Shown: piece after piece, positions 23,676-35,072 of the stretch
How positions within the stretch are numbered: the stretch's first letter is position 1
Layout of the letters: the number at the start of each line of letters is the position of its first letter
Source of the DNA: Marsupella aquatica
Taxonomy: Eukaryota > Marchantiophyta
Length of the DNA stretch: 64,000 nt
Assembly: GCA_973895155.1 (NCBI GenBank)
Contig: OZ316895.1
Location: 15,748,001 to 15,812,000, forward strand
Direction of reading: 5' to 3'
Made by a program: the position numbers and the translations under genes
Notes under the pieces: model-generated
Databases searched by the model: none
What the model was told of the DNA's origin: nothing
The model's input: the letters and a program-made list of their open reading frames with translations, nothing else

Positions 23676-25360
23676 TGTAGTCTCTTTTTCTCTCATAAGC
23701 TTTCTCTGCTCCAATCTAAACGTCGTATTAGGTGCAGTGAGGATTTTGAAATCGGGTATTTGTCCGATGACCTCCAGGGAGCAACCTCTGATAGTCTGAT
23801 GTGACAATCCATCAAGTTTCTCCTGTTAGTGTTCGGTCACACGTTCTCTGATAGTCTGATGTGACAATCCATCAAGTTTCTCCTGTTAGTGTTCGGTCAC
23901 ACGTTTTATGTGGATGGAACGGAGCAGCCAAACTAGCAATCTTTTGGGATGTACTCGTAAAGTACTGTCCCATATGGCTAACGCGTTTCACAGACAGGAT
24001 TGTTCGTTAGTCCTAGCCTGAGTTATTGCCCAGATATGTAACGATCAGATAGCGTAATTTTTGCCCGGAGCAACAGAGATGTACATTACGGTATCTTTGC
24101 AGGACGGTGAATCCGGCAGGGACATGTAGACGAAAATCAAAAGATTGTTTTCGTCTGAAATTCATTGAGCAATCCGTTCAAACCATCCCATGACTGTCTT
24201 TTCTCTTGGGATCTGTAACCAACTGGACCAGTAAGGCTGGAGGGTGGCCGAACCTCTCGCACATTTTTCAAGCGTTGATGTGCGAGACCATCGTACTCTT
24301 GGAGACGCAGATTCAAGAACTGCCACTATTTGGTAAGCTAACATAGTCATGGTTATTCTTGATGGGATGGATATTGTTTATAACAAATAATTTCTAAGAC
24401 GTACTTGATGTATTGCAGTAGCGGTCAATGAGGTTTATTTGTTAACCCATGAGGCTACCGTCCACAATCTTGAAAATGTTGTAGTCTGACAGTTAAGACT
24501 AAGGCCTTCAATTGAGTTCCATATCGAAGGATCAGGTGAACTCACGTGAGATTGTCTATCATTGAGTTGATGTACTAAATGGTTGGCAAACCTTAGTTCA
24601 AAGGGATTAAAATTCCTTTGTATTCCAGACTGCTGGCATTGTGAAAGGAGGGGTAAATCTCTTGAGTATTCTTCTAGCTCTAGAACGAGACGATGAGAAC
24701 AGCAGTCAGTACCGACCTCGCCCCAGTTGTGCGTCTGATTTCAAGCTTCCACCAGAGAATAGAGGGCCATGTTTAATGCATCTTGAAGTTTTGACTAGCT
24801 TTGCAATATTCTTGAAGAAATGGACATTTTTGTCTATTGTTGTACAGATTATCTGGAGGTGTTTATAACCAGCCTTTGGACAGTACGTGTATGAAACTTG
24901 CATCTCTAGCTCGAAGGTCGGAAAATCTGTTTATTTTATAGTTCAAACACCTTTTAAGATTTCCATCCTGGCTTTGCAACCCGGATCACTCTACGTAGCA
25001 GCTGCTAACGTACCAATTGTACAGTGGAGTGCCAATGTGAGCTACGTGTGTTATTACTTGAAAAGCTAATACAAGATGGAAAATATCTCACGCAACCAAT
25101 TCTCAGTGGGCCTGAAGAGAAGTCTAATATTTTGGAGAAATCCTTACGGACACACTTTAATGACTGTCATTTACCCTATATCGTGTGCATTTTCTCATAG
25201 TCAAGCGGGAAATCAAAAGCTCTACTGTAGAAGTCAACTAAAAGTGAAATATCTACCGGCACTGAAGGGCCATCACGTTTGACAAGATGCTCAGATGGAC
25301 CACTTTGAAATAGTATAATCTACTCAAGATTACAAATTTTTGTTATACATATTTTTAGTA
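23676..25360. other. F-box gene 3' flank; no gene seen
   Basis: This contains the 60-bp tandem repeat at 23786-23905 and otherwise AT-rich sequence with only short unsupported frames (for example 24641-24868 and 24887-25069). Confidence 0.55.
23786..23905. repeat. Two tandem 60-bp units
   Basis: Positions 23786-23845 and 23846-23905 are identical by eye. They lie about 110 bp after the F-box stop codon, probably in the 3' UTR or just beyond. Confidence 0.93.
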
Positions 25361-25988
25361 ACATGTTCCCCAAAGTGTTACTATCACCCTATCCTCAAAC
25401 CTATTTTAATTACTAGATTGACCTCTATTTAGTTATTCTCACTCCTTGACTCAATTCTCATTGATTGTCTGCCATGTGGCAAGGTGCTATTAGACCCACC
25501 AACCCCCATCCAGTAAATGACCTAACCCAGGTTGTCTCATTCTGATTATGAAAAATGTGGGAATAGGTCAACTTCACAAAGCCAGGCCCTACCCTGCCCT
25601 CCTGTTTTGGAAAATGCAGGGCTGCCCCCTCCTTTTTCATGCCCAGCTCCTTCCTTCCATCCTTTCTAAAAGAACAAACCCGGGTCGGCTTGATTTCTCA
25701 TATTGTGATTTCTCATATAGTGTGGCCGATACTTGACAACCAGTGTGGAATGACCTTGGGTTAAGTAGAAAAGAAAGAGTGACCAGTAAACAAAATGGGG
25801 GCTGATAGCACTTGACAACCAGTGTGGAATGACCTGGTTACGTACGAGAGAAAGAGTGAGCAATAAACAAAATGGGGTCCACATAGTAATTTAAGTAGTT
25901 TGGGGGATAAATGGGGGTCCACATAGTAATTAAAATAGTTTGGGGGATAAAATTGAGAATAATGGTCAGTTTGGGGGACAGGGTAATA
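25361..25988 (-). mobile_element. MITE-like element with long terminal inverted repeats (copy B)
   Basis: Its reverse complement begins CCTGTCCCCCAAACTGACC and matches copy A (13652-14160) over most of its length, including the middle. On the plus strand the left arm begins GTTCCCCAAAGTGTTA and runs to the GGCAAGGTGCTATT motif. The right arm contains two internal partial repeats of a 'ggaatgacct...agagtga' block, plus a doubled 'gtccacatagtaattaa' block. It has no coding capacity. Confidence 0.78.
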
Positions 25989-27242
25989 AGAAAAGGTTTT
26001 GTTATATAAATTCTCTCTGTTTTGGGTGACAAATGGTCCTTGGACCATCAGAGTCTTGAGGCCAAAACATTATGCTCTATCCAAGTATCAACTTGAAAGT
26101 AGTAAGAAGTTAAATATGCCTTGTAACCCTTGTCATGTAATTATGTCACAATTCTGTAGACATCAAACCTTTAAAGTCGCTCAAATGGTAGACTTGAAAT
26201 TGTCCCAGATAGTCTTTTGGCTTGCCCTCAGAAATGTTTTTAACTGTCAGTGGGAAAAGTATGATTTTAACCTACATCCACAAAATAAGAAGAGTTGCAA
26301 GAAGTGACTGGCTTTTCCCATTTTATCATCTGCTTCTAGGTCGGTAGGTCTATGCTCAGTTGTCCATCAGTACTGTCTTGTAAAGCCACCCTCGTATGAG
26401 TGGTAACATAAAATACTATAAAGTACTCCAATATGAAAGCAACACAACATGGGGTTTTTGCCTGTCAAAGCAAAGAATGATCTGAACGTAGTTGGGGAAC
26501 ATTCACAAAAAAATAGCTCTTGGTGCATTTCAGCCTCTGCCTGCTCAATCTTTATAGACTTTCCATCAGACCAGGGAAAATAGTTCAGATGACCTGAAGC
26601 CTTTACCCTTTGATGAGGTCATCTCAACTAAACCCTTTGATGAGGTTGGGCTTGCATCACGATCTCAAATTTAGCAAAGAACTTATTTTGTCTCATTAGA
26701 GTAAGATATGGTATGCGTAGGACCTCTTGCATCTCACACCACACAAAGTAGACCTTGTGTGCTAGCGACGCCCCAGCTTGTCTAATACACTCTTTGTTTT
26801 TGGCCCAAGCCTTGATCTCATCGATTTGCATTTGAATTGTTCAACAGAGGAAGACTTAACATGCCAAAGTTGACTTTAGAGGGCCCTTGAATTTTAAAAA
26901 GACTTGAGCAGACCTGCTCTTGTGGTTGTTGCTGTATGGCAAGACAACTTCCAAGCCAGGACTTAGGGCTGTCTTGCATGTCCACAGCCCTTTCTTTTGT
27001 GACCCTTGACTGAACTCCTGGCATCACCTTACAATGAAAATTTCATGCCTGAACCTGGCTCACACTCTGTTGGTTGTGCTGTGTTCAGTGGACTGGGCTG
27101 GTTTTCCTCTTGTACCTCCATCTGTGTTCACCACAAGGGATCCTAATAAACCTGGTGCACTATCACCTTTAGTAAGACAAGTTCTTGAGTCAGACGTTTT
27201 CAGCCTGCACTTGATTGGTTTGAAGTTGAATACCCAACTGCA
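25989..27242. other. Intergenic; no gene seen
   Basis: AT-rich with short unsupported frames on both strands. A doubled 'ccctttgatgaggt' stretch occurs near 26608-26646. The composite copia insertion begins at 27243. Confidence 0.55.
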
Positions 27243-27328
27243 TGTAGGGGTTAACTCAGTCTTGGGTTGAACTATGGTTAGTATGTTAACTAGGGTTAGA
27301 GTAAACCCTAGTTGAAGAGATTGGTCCT
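27243..27328 (+). repeat. Truncated left LTR of the copia composite
   Basis: This matches the first 86 bases of the complete LTRs except for two G-for-A differences near its start. It then stops abruptly and joins pol sequence through about four unrelated bases. Its first TG directly follows the CTGCA target-site duplication. Confidence 0.93.
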
Positions 27329-27332
27329 GGCG

Positions 27333-27889
27333 TGGAAGTCTACTCTCCAAAAGTGTGTTGCAAAGTCTACTATGGATGCCGAGTATGGAGCGGCAGCGGA
27401 AGCAGCATCAGAGACCATTTGGTTGAAAAAGCTTGTCACGGAGATGGGTTTATCACAAGAATGTGTATATCTTCATTGTGACAGTCAAAGTGCAATTTAC
27501 ACTGCCAAGAATCAGGTGATGGATGGCAGGGTAAAGCACATTGATGTCCGCTATCATTTCATCCAATAGGCATTATCGGATGATGAATTTGAGTTTGTCA
27601 AGATTGATGGAAAGCTTAATCCAGCGGATGCTTTTACCAAAGTATTAGACTCCAATAGTTTTTCAAGGCATTGTAATTATTTACAAATATTGTAAATATA
27701 GAGTTAACCAAGAAAATGTCTCTATATGAGTACTCCATCCGATGGCTTATCGGCTACGGCTTAGTTCTAGTTAACCCTTGCATTAGGGGGAGGGTCTTTT
27801 GGCCCTACTGTCTTGAACTTCCCGCGGAGGAACTTGTAAGGAAAAGACAATGTTATGAACCCTCCCAAGACATGAGTCAAGGGGGAGTT
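27333..27889 (+). pseudogene. Copia RNase H/3' pol remnant
   Basis: This is nearly identical to 33353-33909. It encodes the RNase H part with MDAEYGAAAEAASE and LHCDSQSAIYTAKNQ, but a TAG at 27567-27569 replaces a glutamine codon (CAG in the right copy), so the frame ends early. The other differences from the right copy are transitions. The rest of the left element's internal region is missing. Confidence 0.92.
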
Positions 27890-28213
27890 TGTAGAGGTTA
27901 ACTCAATCTTGGGTTGAACTATGGTTAGTATGTTAACTAGGGTTAGAGTAAACCCTAGTTGAAGAGATTGGTCCTTATCTCTTCAACTTCTATGTGGAGT
28001 GAGAACACACAAGAGAGTTCTCAAGAGAGAACACAGTGATATAGCAAGAGATGAGAGCTTGAAGAGATGAGAGCTATGGTGATGCTTGAGTAGATACATA
28101 ACCATTAATAAAGCTTGGTCTTCCCGTGGACGTAGCCAACCTTGAGGCGAATCACGTAACTATTGAGCACGTGTATGTTTGGAGTGTTTTTCCTGATCTG
28201 ATTTCTCCCCACA
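27890..28213 (+). repeat. Copia middle (5') LTR, 324 bp
   Basis: It begins TGTAGAGG and ends CCCCACA, with TG...CA termini. An AATAAA is present at about 28107-28112 and could serve as poly(A) signal. It is followed directly by the primer-binding site. It differs from the right LTR at two positions near its 3' third. Confidence 0.95.
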
Positions 28214-28215
28214 AT

Positions 28216-28227
28216 TGGTATCAGAGC
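28216..28227 (+). other. Copia primer-binding site (initiator Met-tRNA type)
   Basis: TGGTATCAGAGC lies two bases after the LTR. This is the motif complementary to the 3' end of plant initiator methionine tRNA that most copia elements use to prime minus-strand synthesis. Confidence 0.93.
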
Positions 28228-29377
28228 TCAGATTTTTTCAATCGATTAGGACTCCATAGAACTTGCTTCAAGCAAAGTGAACAGCGGATGATTTCCTCTA
28301 CGAAGCGAAGCTATTGGAAGAAGATCAGACTCAATCTTCTCACAAGTGTGGAGCACATAACCAGGGGCTCATTTCAGTGAAGCAATGAAGGCCTGAGGTC
28401 AGAAACGGAAACAATTGTAAGTGACGGTTTTCAATTTACGTTATCGGGCAAGAGATAAGGTCAATTTCTCAGATCAGTCTTTTTGATTGTTCTATCGGGA
28501 CTTGAAACTGAGATACGCTTGAGCGCCTTGTCATTCTAGACGTTTCGATATCAACATCGTTGAATTCCATCAAACGGTTGAGAAACAATTTTAATTTCAA
28601 TTCTCGTTTTTTGAGCTCAAAATTTTGGCTATGGCGGATAACTTAATATCAGTCACTTTCACCAAATTGTTTCTCCCTCATAACTCCACCGTTTTGCAAG
28701 TTCTTTATATCGATCTTAATGCCCTCGAAGTCTAGTTTCTGAATCTGAAATCAAAATTGGATTTCATCAAAAACTGAGACGGGAATTTGAGTGAATCCTC
28801 CGAGGGGTACATTCTGCCGCGAGTAGTCGCGACTTGCGCGGGCGTGCGAGGAGGTCGAAAAGTTCGAGGAAGGCCTTTTAGGGCTCGACAGGGTTCGGGC
28901 AGGGGGAAGTGACCCCTGTGAAGTCCCACACAGGGGCTGTACAAGGGCGGACGGAATTTCTCAAAAAGATTCTTTTCCAGAGGCTTAAATTTTTACCGAA
29001 GGTCAAAGATTCCGAGCGGCAAACAAAATCGGATCAACTTCACCTTTTGGAGATGCGTACTTGGGGAAGCTAGGCAAGTATTGGTACGTTCGATTTTGAA
29101 AAAGTATACTAGTGCGAGGCATAATAGATTCCCTCGAGGGGTAATTATTTCATCTTTTACCCCCCTCCGGTCGGAGTAAAAATTCTCGGCACTCGAGAGT
29201 CCATTTGACAAATCATTTTCAGAATTTGGAGCGTTACCTTGTGGGCTACACACAAGAGTGATTAGTTTCAAAATTCACCAACTTTCATTTTTGGCCTTAT
29301 TTTCACACCCCACATGTGAGTATTCGACGTTTAATTCTTGTGGAAGGCAACTCAACACAACATTTGGCATTCCAGCC
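28228..29377 (+). other. Copia untranslated leader
   Basis: About 1.15 kb between the primer-binding site and the first gag ATG. It is open in no frame for long and has several short unsupported frames on both strands. A leader of this length may hold packaging or dimerisation signals, but none could be identified. Confidence 0.7.
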
Positions 29378-30250
29378 ATGGCGACTACTAGGATTGGAGG
29401 TCAAAGGTTTGAGGTGGAAAAATTTGATGGTCAAATGGACTATACAATGTGGGAACGTAACGTGAGGGATGCACTTAGGGCGATGGGCCTAGGCAAGGTA
29501 CTAAGATCTCAACCCAAGGAGATGGAAGATGATGATTGGCATGATCTTCAGGATCAAGCGGTAAGCATTGATGGCATGTACCTGAAAAAAAATGTGAAGA
29601 AGCAGTTCGAGGAAAAATCAACACAAACGGTGACGGACTTGTTTCAAGCATTATGCAATAAGTACTACAAGAAGGAGATGTCAAACCGAATGTATGCAAG
29701 CCTGAAGCTCATGCAATTCAAAATGGCTGATAGAGTCAAGATTCAAGATCATATTGATCAGTTCAATGATCTTGTGGTTGACCTAGAGAATTTGGGGGAG
29801 CATTTGAGCAAAGAAAAGAAAGCCTTACAACTCTTGAGCTCACTACCACCTTCGTACCAATCTTTGTCTTGAGTTTTTCTATTCCGTGATAAGACCACTA
29901 TATCCTACAATGATGTGGTGAGTGCCCTGTTGATCGATGATATGCAGTCTAAGCTGGTTTCTTCAGCTCATCCTACCTCAACGTCATCATCAACAGCACT
30001 GTTGATAGAAAGAGGCAAGAGAAGGAGCCATTTCATGAAAATAAAAGGTTTAATCCTCTACCCATGGAGCGAGGAAGGTTCCAGGAGCGATCATTTGGTA
30101 GGAGCAGGTTTAGATCTAGATCTAGATCTCGGTCCAAATCACTATCCAAGTCTACTCGTGAGATAAAGTGTTGGAAGTGTGACAAAGTGGGCCACATGAA
30201 GAAGGATTGTCACGTCAAAGACACATTCAAGGAAGTTGTCGGTTCTTCAT
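29378..30250 (+). pseudogene. Copia gag (capsid and zinc knuckle), broken
   Basis: The first ATG of the gag frame is at 29378. The capsid-like part is open to a TGA at 29870-29872, inside the region where copia gag normally reads on. The frame continues to about 30000, where a frameshift moves it to another frame. The nucleocapsid follows there: an Arg/Ser-rich stretch and a CCHC knuckle, CWKCDKVGHMKKDC, at about 30170-30211. Gag forms the virus-like particle. This copy cannot make a full-length product without recoding. Confidence 0.9.
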
Positions 30251-32030
30251 CCCAAGTAGTTGTTCGAGAAGAGGATAGTGAAGGATTTGCATTGTGTACC
30301 ACTTCCCAAGTTGAGGATTGTCAATGGATCTTGGATTCCGCTTGCTCGTATCACATGTGTTATATGCGTGAATTTTTCTCATCCTACACTCCTATCAACG
30401 GATCTGTTTTGATGGGAAATAATCATTCTTACAAAGTTTTAGGGATTGGATCCGTAAAGATTCAACTACCTGGTGGCAAGTATTGTACTCTATCAAATGT
30501 CAGACACATTCCAGAAATGTGTGAGAATTTGATTTCTCTTGGCTACTTGGATGCTAAGGGTTATCAATGGAGTGCAACTGATGGGGTGTTAACAGTCACG
30601 CACGGATCAAATGAAGTTCTTATTGGCAAGAGGAAAAGAAACATTTATGTCTTGGAAGGCACCACCCTTCTTGCCGAAGTCAATTTGGTCACATCTCAGG
30701 AGGAGAAAATCAATTTATGGCATGCTCGGCTTGGTCACATGAGTGAAAAAAGTTTGGAAATCCTACACAAGCGACATCTCCTACCAGGATTGCAAGCATG
30801 CAAGTTGAGTTTTTGTGATCATTGCATTGTCGGCAAGAAACAAGAACTCCATTTCCGACTGCCATTCATCATTCTAAAGTTGTACTTGAGTATATTCATT
30901 CCAATGTGTGGGGTCCTGCTCCGGTTTCCTCACATTCAGGCAAACAATACTATGTATCGTTTATCAATGATTACTCAAGGTTTGTTTGTCCGATTTATTT
31001 CATTGCCCATAAGTTTGAAGTGCTTTCCATCTTCAAACAATGGGTAGCTCAAGTTCAAACACAGACTACAAAGAATATGAGATATCTACGATCAAATAAT
31101 GATGGTGAATACACCTCTGGCGAGTTCAACACGTATTGTGCAAATAAGGGAATTACTCACCATCTCACAACTGTGTACACTCCTGAGCAAAATGGTGTTG
31201 TTGAGCAACTCAACCGCATATTGTTGGAGCGAGCAAGGAGAATGTTGAGCCACTCTAAATTGCCATAAATCTTTTGGACGGAAGCTGTCAACATAGCTGC
31301 TTATCTAGTAAATCTCTCTCCTAGTCGGGAAATTACTTACAAAACCCCCTTTGAGCTATGGCACAATCGACCTGCTGATTATTCAAAGCTTAGGGTTTTT
31401 GGTTGTGAAACATATGCACATGTTCCTAGCAACAATAGGACTAAGCTAGATCCTAGAGCCCATAAATGCATTTTTCTTGGTTATCAGCGTGAAGTTAAAG
31501 GTTATCGGTTGTGGGATCCAGTTGATTGCAAGTTACTTGTTAGTCGGGATGTATCCTTCAATGAAGAAAAATCATTGAAGGAGGGGGAGATAGATCAATT
31601 CCCTACTACTAACAAAGAGCAATCTCCTCCTCTAGAGGATTTAAGGGGAAAGGATGTGTCAGATGAAGAATATGATGACACCACTATAAGGCAAAGCACA
31701 CTACAATCAGATCAGCCAGAGTCTTCAGTGCAAAGAGGAACTCGCAAACGTCAAGCCCGGGAAAGGTATGGAACTTGGCTTCCTTCTGATCAAGTGGATT
31801 TGGATGAAAAATCTATTGATGCATTGGTGACAGAAGATGGAGATCCATCCTCATTTCGAGAGGTCCTAGCTTCTATGGAGAAGCAACAGTGGCAGGTGGC
31901 GATGCGCATGGAAATGAAATCACTTCATGATAACAAGATTTGGGAACTCACAAGTCTACCTAGTGACAAGCACGTTGTTGACAGCAAGTGGGTGTACAGG
32001 AAGAAAGATGGACCCACGGAGGATGCTGAG
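30250..32030 (+). pseudogene. Copia protease, GAG-pre-integrase and integrase, broken
   Basis: The protease region shows WILDSACSYHM (a DSG-like site). The pre-integrase shows the His/Cys pattern HARLGHMS...CDHC. A frameshift at about 30840 moves to the integrase frame, which ends at a TAA at 31266-31268 and then stays open from 31269 to the nested insertion. The catalytic surroundings are altered. The first Asp region reads HSNVWGP and the second reads SNNDGEY, where copia elements normally have HSDVWGP and SDNGGEY, so both catalytic Asp residues appear as Asn. The ENGVVE-like Glu region is kept (EQNGVVEQLN). The segment after 31800 is the start of reverse transcriptase. Confidence 0.9.
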
Positions 32031-32326
32031 CTCAGGGGTCTCACTATATGGATGTCTCCCCATCCCTTGCGACGTTTTTAGGCCTCAGACCCCCTAAAAT
32101 GTGAGAAAAAAAAATATTTTTCAACCCCTATAAAGTTGGAATATTCTTGGAATATTCCAAAATTTTGGTTAAAAAGACCCTAATGTTCTTATAAGTCTCA
32201 AAATTGAATTTAAAGGACCCTATTGTTCTTCTACAAAAATTCTTAAGTCTTCCCTTCAAACCAATCAATCGACCCTATACTTCGTCGCACGTGATGTGCC
32301 ATTTTTGTGGAAGTGAAACCCCCGAG
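32031..32326. mobile_element. Nested 296-bp MITE inside the copia reverse transcriptase
   Basis: The element interrupts the RT frame and is flanked by ATGCTGAG at 32023-32030 and 32327-32334 (extending to 9 bp if the last G is counted as flank). Its ends are inverted repeats, CTCAGGGGTCTCAC at the left and CTCGGGGGTTTCAC read inward from the right. The inside is AT-rich and non-coding. An 8-bp duplication suits hAT-type and a 9-bp one Mutator-type transposition; the ends do not decide between them. Confidence 0.92.
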
Positions 32327-32334
32327 ATGCTGAG

Positions 32335-33715
32335 AAGATATTTAAGGCTCGATTAGTAGCCAAGGGTTTTACTCAACAGAAAGGTATAGACTACAATGAG
32401 GTTTTTCACCCGTAGCAAAGATTCAACAATACGTTTGCTATGTGCTCTTGTAGTTTTATTTGATCTGGTTTTAGATCAAATGGATGTTGTCACGGCATTC
32501 TTATACGGATCGTTGGATGAGGTGATTTACATGAGGCAACCAGAGGGTTTTGTGCAAAAGGGCAAGGAAAATTTGGTATGCAGATTGCTAAAATCCTTGT
32601 ATGGATTAAAGCAGAGCCCAAGGCAGTGGAACAAGCATTTTGATAAAATTTTGAAATCGCTTGGATTTGTGCGAAGCGTGTACGATCCATGTGTTTACAC
32701 CAGGCATGTGAACAGCACAGGTTTTAAGTTTGTCATCCTTGTATTTTATGTGGATGACATGCTCATTGCAGCAAAGGATAGGGGTGAAGTTGATAAGCTT
32801 AAGGCCCAACTTAGTTTTGAGTTTAAGATGAAGGACTTGGGCACAGCCAAGAGGATCCTAGGCATGGAGATTGTTAGGGATATGAACAAAGCCAAACTTT
32901 GGCTGACGCAAACAAGATATGCAGAGAAGATGCTCTCAAAATTCAACATGGCAAATGCTAAGGCTGTGAGTGTTCCTTTGGCAAGGCATTTTAATATTTC
33001 TGCAGCATTTTGTCCATCGGATGCAACAGAAAAAAGTTTGATGTCCAAAGTTCCTTATGAAAGTGTTGTGGGTAGTTTAATGTATCTCATGGTATGCACC
33101 CGACCAGACATAGCTTATGTCGTTAGCAAAGTAAGCAGATACATGGCAAATCCAGGAAAAGTTCATTGGGAAGTAGTGAAATGGATTTTGCGCTACATCA
33201 GAGGTTCCACTAAGAAGAGTTTATTGTTTGATGCAAGTTCAAACAATATGAAAGTGCTTCAAGGTTATGTGGATGCAGACTACGCAGGTTATTTGGATAA
33301 GAGGAGATCAACAATTGGATATGTATTTACACTTGTTGGTGGATGCATTAGTTGGAAGTCTACTCTCCAAAAGTGTGTTGCAAAGTCTATTATGGATGCC
33401 GAGTATGGAGCGGCAGCAGAAGCAGCATCAGAGACCATTTGGTTGAAAAAGCTTGTCACGGAGATGGGTTTATCACAAGAATGTGTATATCTTCATTGTG
33501 ACAGTCAAAGTGCAATTTACACTGCCAAGAATCAGGTGATGGATGGCAGGGTAAAGCACATTGATGTCCGCTATCATTTCATCCAACAGGCATTATCGGA
33601 TGATGAATTTGAGTTTGTCAAGATTGATGGAAAGCTTAATCCAGCGGATGCTTTTACCAAAGTATTAGACTCCAATAGTTTTTCAAGGCATTGTAATTAT
33701 TTACAAATATTGTAA
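32335..33715 (+). pseudogene. Copia reverse transcriptase and RNase H, 3' part
   Basis: After the nested MITE the RT frame resumes (KARLVAKGFTQ), then loses one base near 32405. From there a 439-residue open frame reaches the stop at 33713-33715. It has the polymerase motif VFYVDDMLIAA, and RNase H motifs VDADYAG, MDAEYGAA and CDSQSAIY are intact. The frame's ATG at 32396 is incidental. This is the best preserved coding part of the element and is identical to the left remnant apart from transitions. Confidence 0.93.
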
Positions 33716-33898
33716 ATATAGAGTTAACCAAGAAAATGTCTCTATATGAGTACTCCATCCGATGGCTTATCGGCTATGGCTTAGTTCTAGTTAACCCTTG
33801 CATTAGGGGGAGGGTCTTTTGGCCCTACTGTCTTGAACTTCCCGCGGAGGAACTTGTAAGGAAAAGACAATGTTATGAACCCTCCCAAGACATGAGTC

Positions 33899-33909
33899 AA
33901 GGGGGAGTT
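33899..33909 (+). other. Copia polypurine tract
   Basis: AAGGGGGAG followed by TT lies directly before the right LTR. This is the usual site for plus-strand priming. The same sequence precedes the middle LTR at about 27879-27889. Confidence 0.88.
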
Positions 33910-34233
33910 TGTAGAGGTTAACTCAATCTTGGGTTGAACTATGGTTAGTATGTTAACTAGGGTTAGAGTAAACCCTAGTTGAAGAGATTGGTCCTTATCT
34001 CTTCAACTTCTATGTGGAGTGAGAACACACAAGAGAGTTCTCAAGAGAGAACACAGTGATATAGCAAGAGATGAGAGCTTGAAGAGATGAGAGCTATGGT
34101 GATGCTTGAGTAGATACATAACCATTAATAAAGCTTGGTCTTCCCGTGGACGTAGTCAACCTTGAGGCGAACCACGTAACTATTGAGCACGTGTATGTTT
34201 GGAGTGTTTTTCCTGATCTGATTTCTCCCCACA
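33910..34233 (+). repeat. Copia right (3') LTR, 324 bp
   Basis: Identical to the middle LTR except at two positions (both C/T). It is followed by CTGCA, the right copy of the target-site duplication. Confidence 0.95.
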
Positions 34234-35072
34234 CTGCATTGCTTGCATAGAGCACATTCCCACAGGAAGCTATAATGCACGTCAAACCATAGGAGAAAGC
34301 CTAAGCTGTGGCTATCCCCGCACCATCCAGCTGCATTTGGAAGGAATGAGCGGCACTGATAGTGCCTGCCCATTAAGTTTGTGGCAGCACCCCAAAGTGC
34401 CTGTTTGACAATAAAATTGCAGATTGGTGTACAATAGGAGATTGAAGGTACTACCTTGTATCTACAATAAGATCAAATACAAGTGTACACTTAGTTACGC
34501 TTGTCTTTGATTGGAGTTGCAATGGGGAAGGAACACCTTAAGTATTGTACAATAAGCCTCAAAGGTCCTTTCCAAACAAGTCAATTCACAACTTCAAATG
34601 TCTCTTCCATCTAATCCGACTATATATGATACGTTGCAAAAGACGCAACAAGCACCAAACTGGAAAATAGGATCCCAGCAGCAGACTGCCTCAGACAGGT
34701 TCAACGTGTACTGCACCATAGACACTTGTGGGAATGATAGAATTGGATTCAAAAAGATAAACGAGGGGTTTCTGCCCGCAAACCAATTGAGCACTTGCTC
34801 ATATGTGTCAATTTTTTGCTTAGAAGTGTTACTGTTTTTAATTAAAAGGGGGAACTGCCCAAGTGCTAAGCCGTGCAGCTGGCCTTGAAGCACCCCTGGC
34901 CAATTGAGATACCACTAGACCCCACTCACGGAAGTGTTATTGTCCTTATGAAGTGAGCAATAATTACAATTGATGTCTTCCATGGCCCCCAAAAGAACAC
35001 ACTTCTTAAACTATATACTACCCATACCTAATTCCTACTGAGAAAAGGCTGGTTTGGTGCGAGGATGGCAGT

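Larger units (their letters stand above)
27243..34233 (+). mobile_element. Composite Ty1/copia LTR retrotransposon (LTR fragment, 3' remnant, LTR, internal region, LTR)
   Basis: The outer boundaries are a 5-bp target-site duplication, CTGCA, at 27238-27242 and 34234-34238. From left to right: the first 86 bp of an LTR (27243-27328), about four filler bases, a 3' pol remnant with RNase H (27333-27889), a complete LTR (27890-28213), a full-length internal region (28214-33909) and a complete LTR (33910-34233). The two complete LTRs differ at two of 324 positions. The remnant and the matching part of the right copy are offset by exactly 6020 bp with no indels and about four transitions. The order gag, protease, integrase, RT, RNase H identifies copia. 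All coding parts are broken, so this copy is non-autonomous. Confidence 0.95.

Noticed and set aside
27243-28213. A second, independent copia insertion to the left of the main element
   Set aside because: The CTGCA duplication flanks the whole composite and the middle LTR is shared, so a recombination-derived tandem explains it better than two insertions.
29258-29377. Extension of copia gag upstream of the ATG at 29378
   Set aside because: The frame is open but begins with a non-ATG codon, and the extension lacks conserved gag sequence. The ATG at 29378 is the better start.
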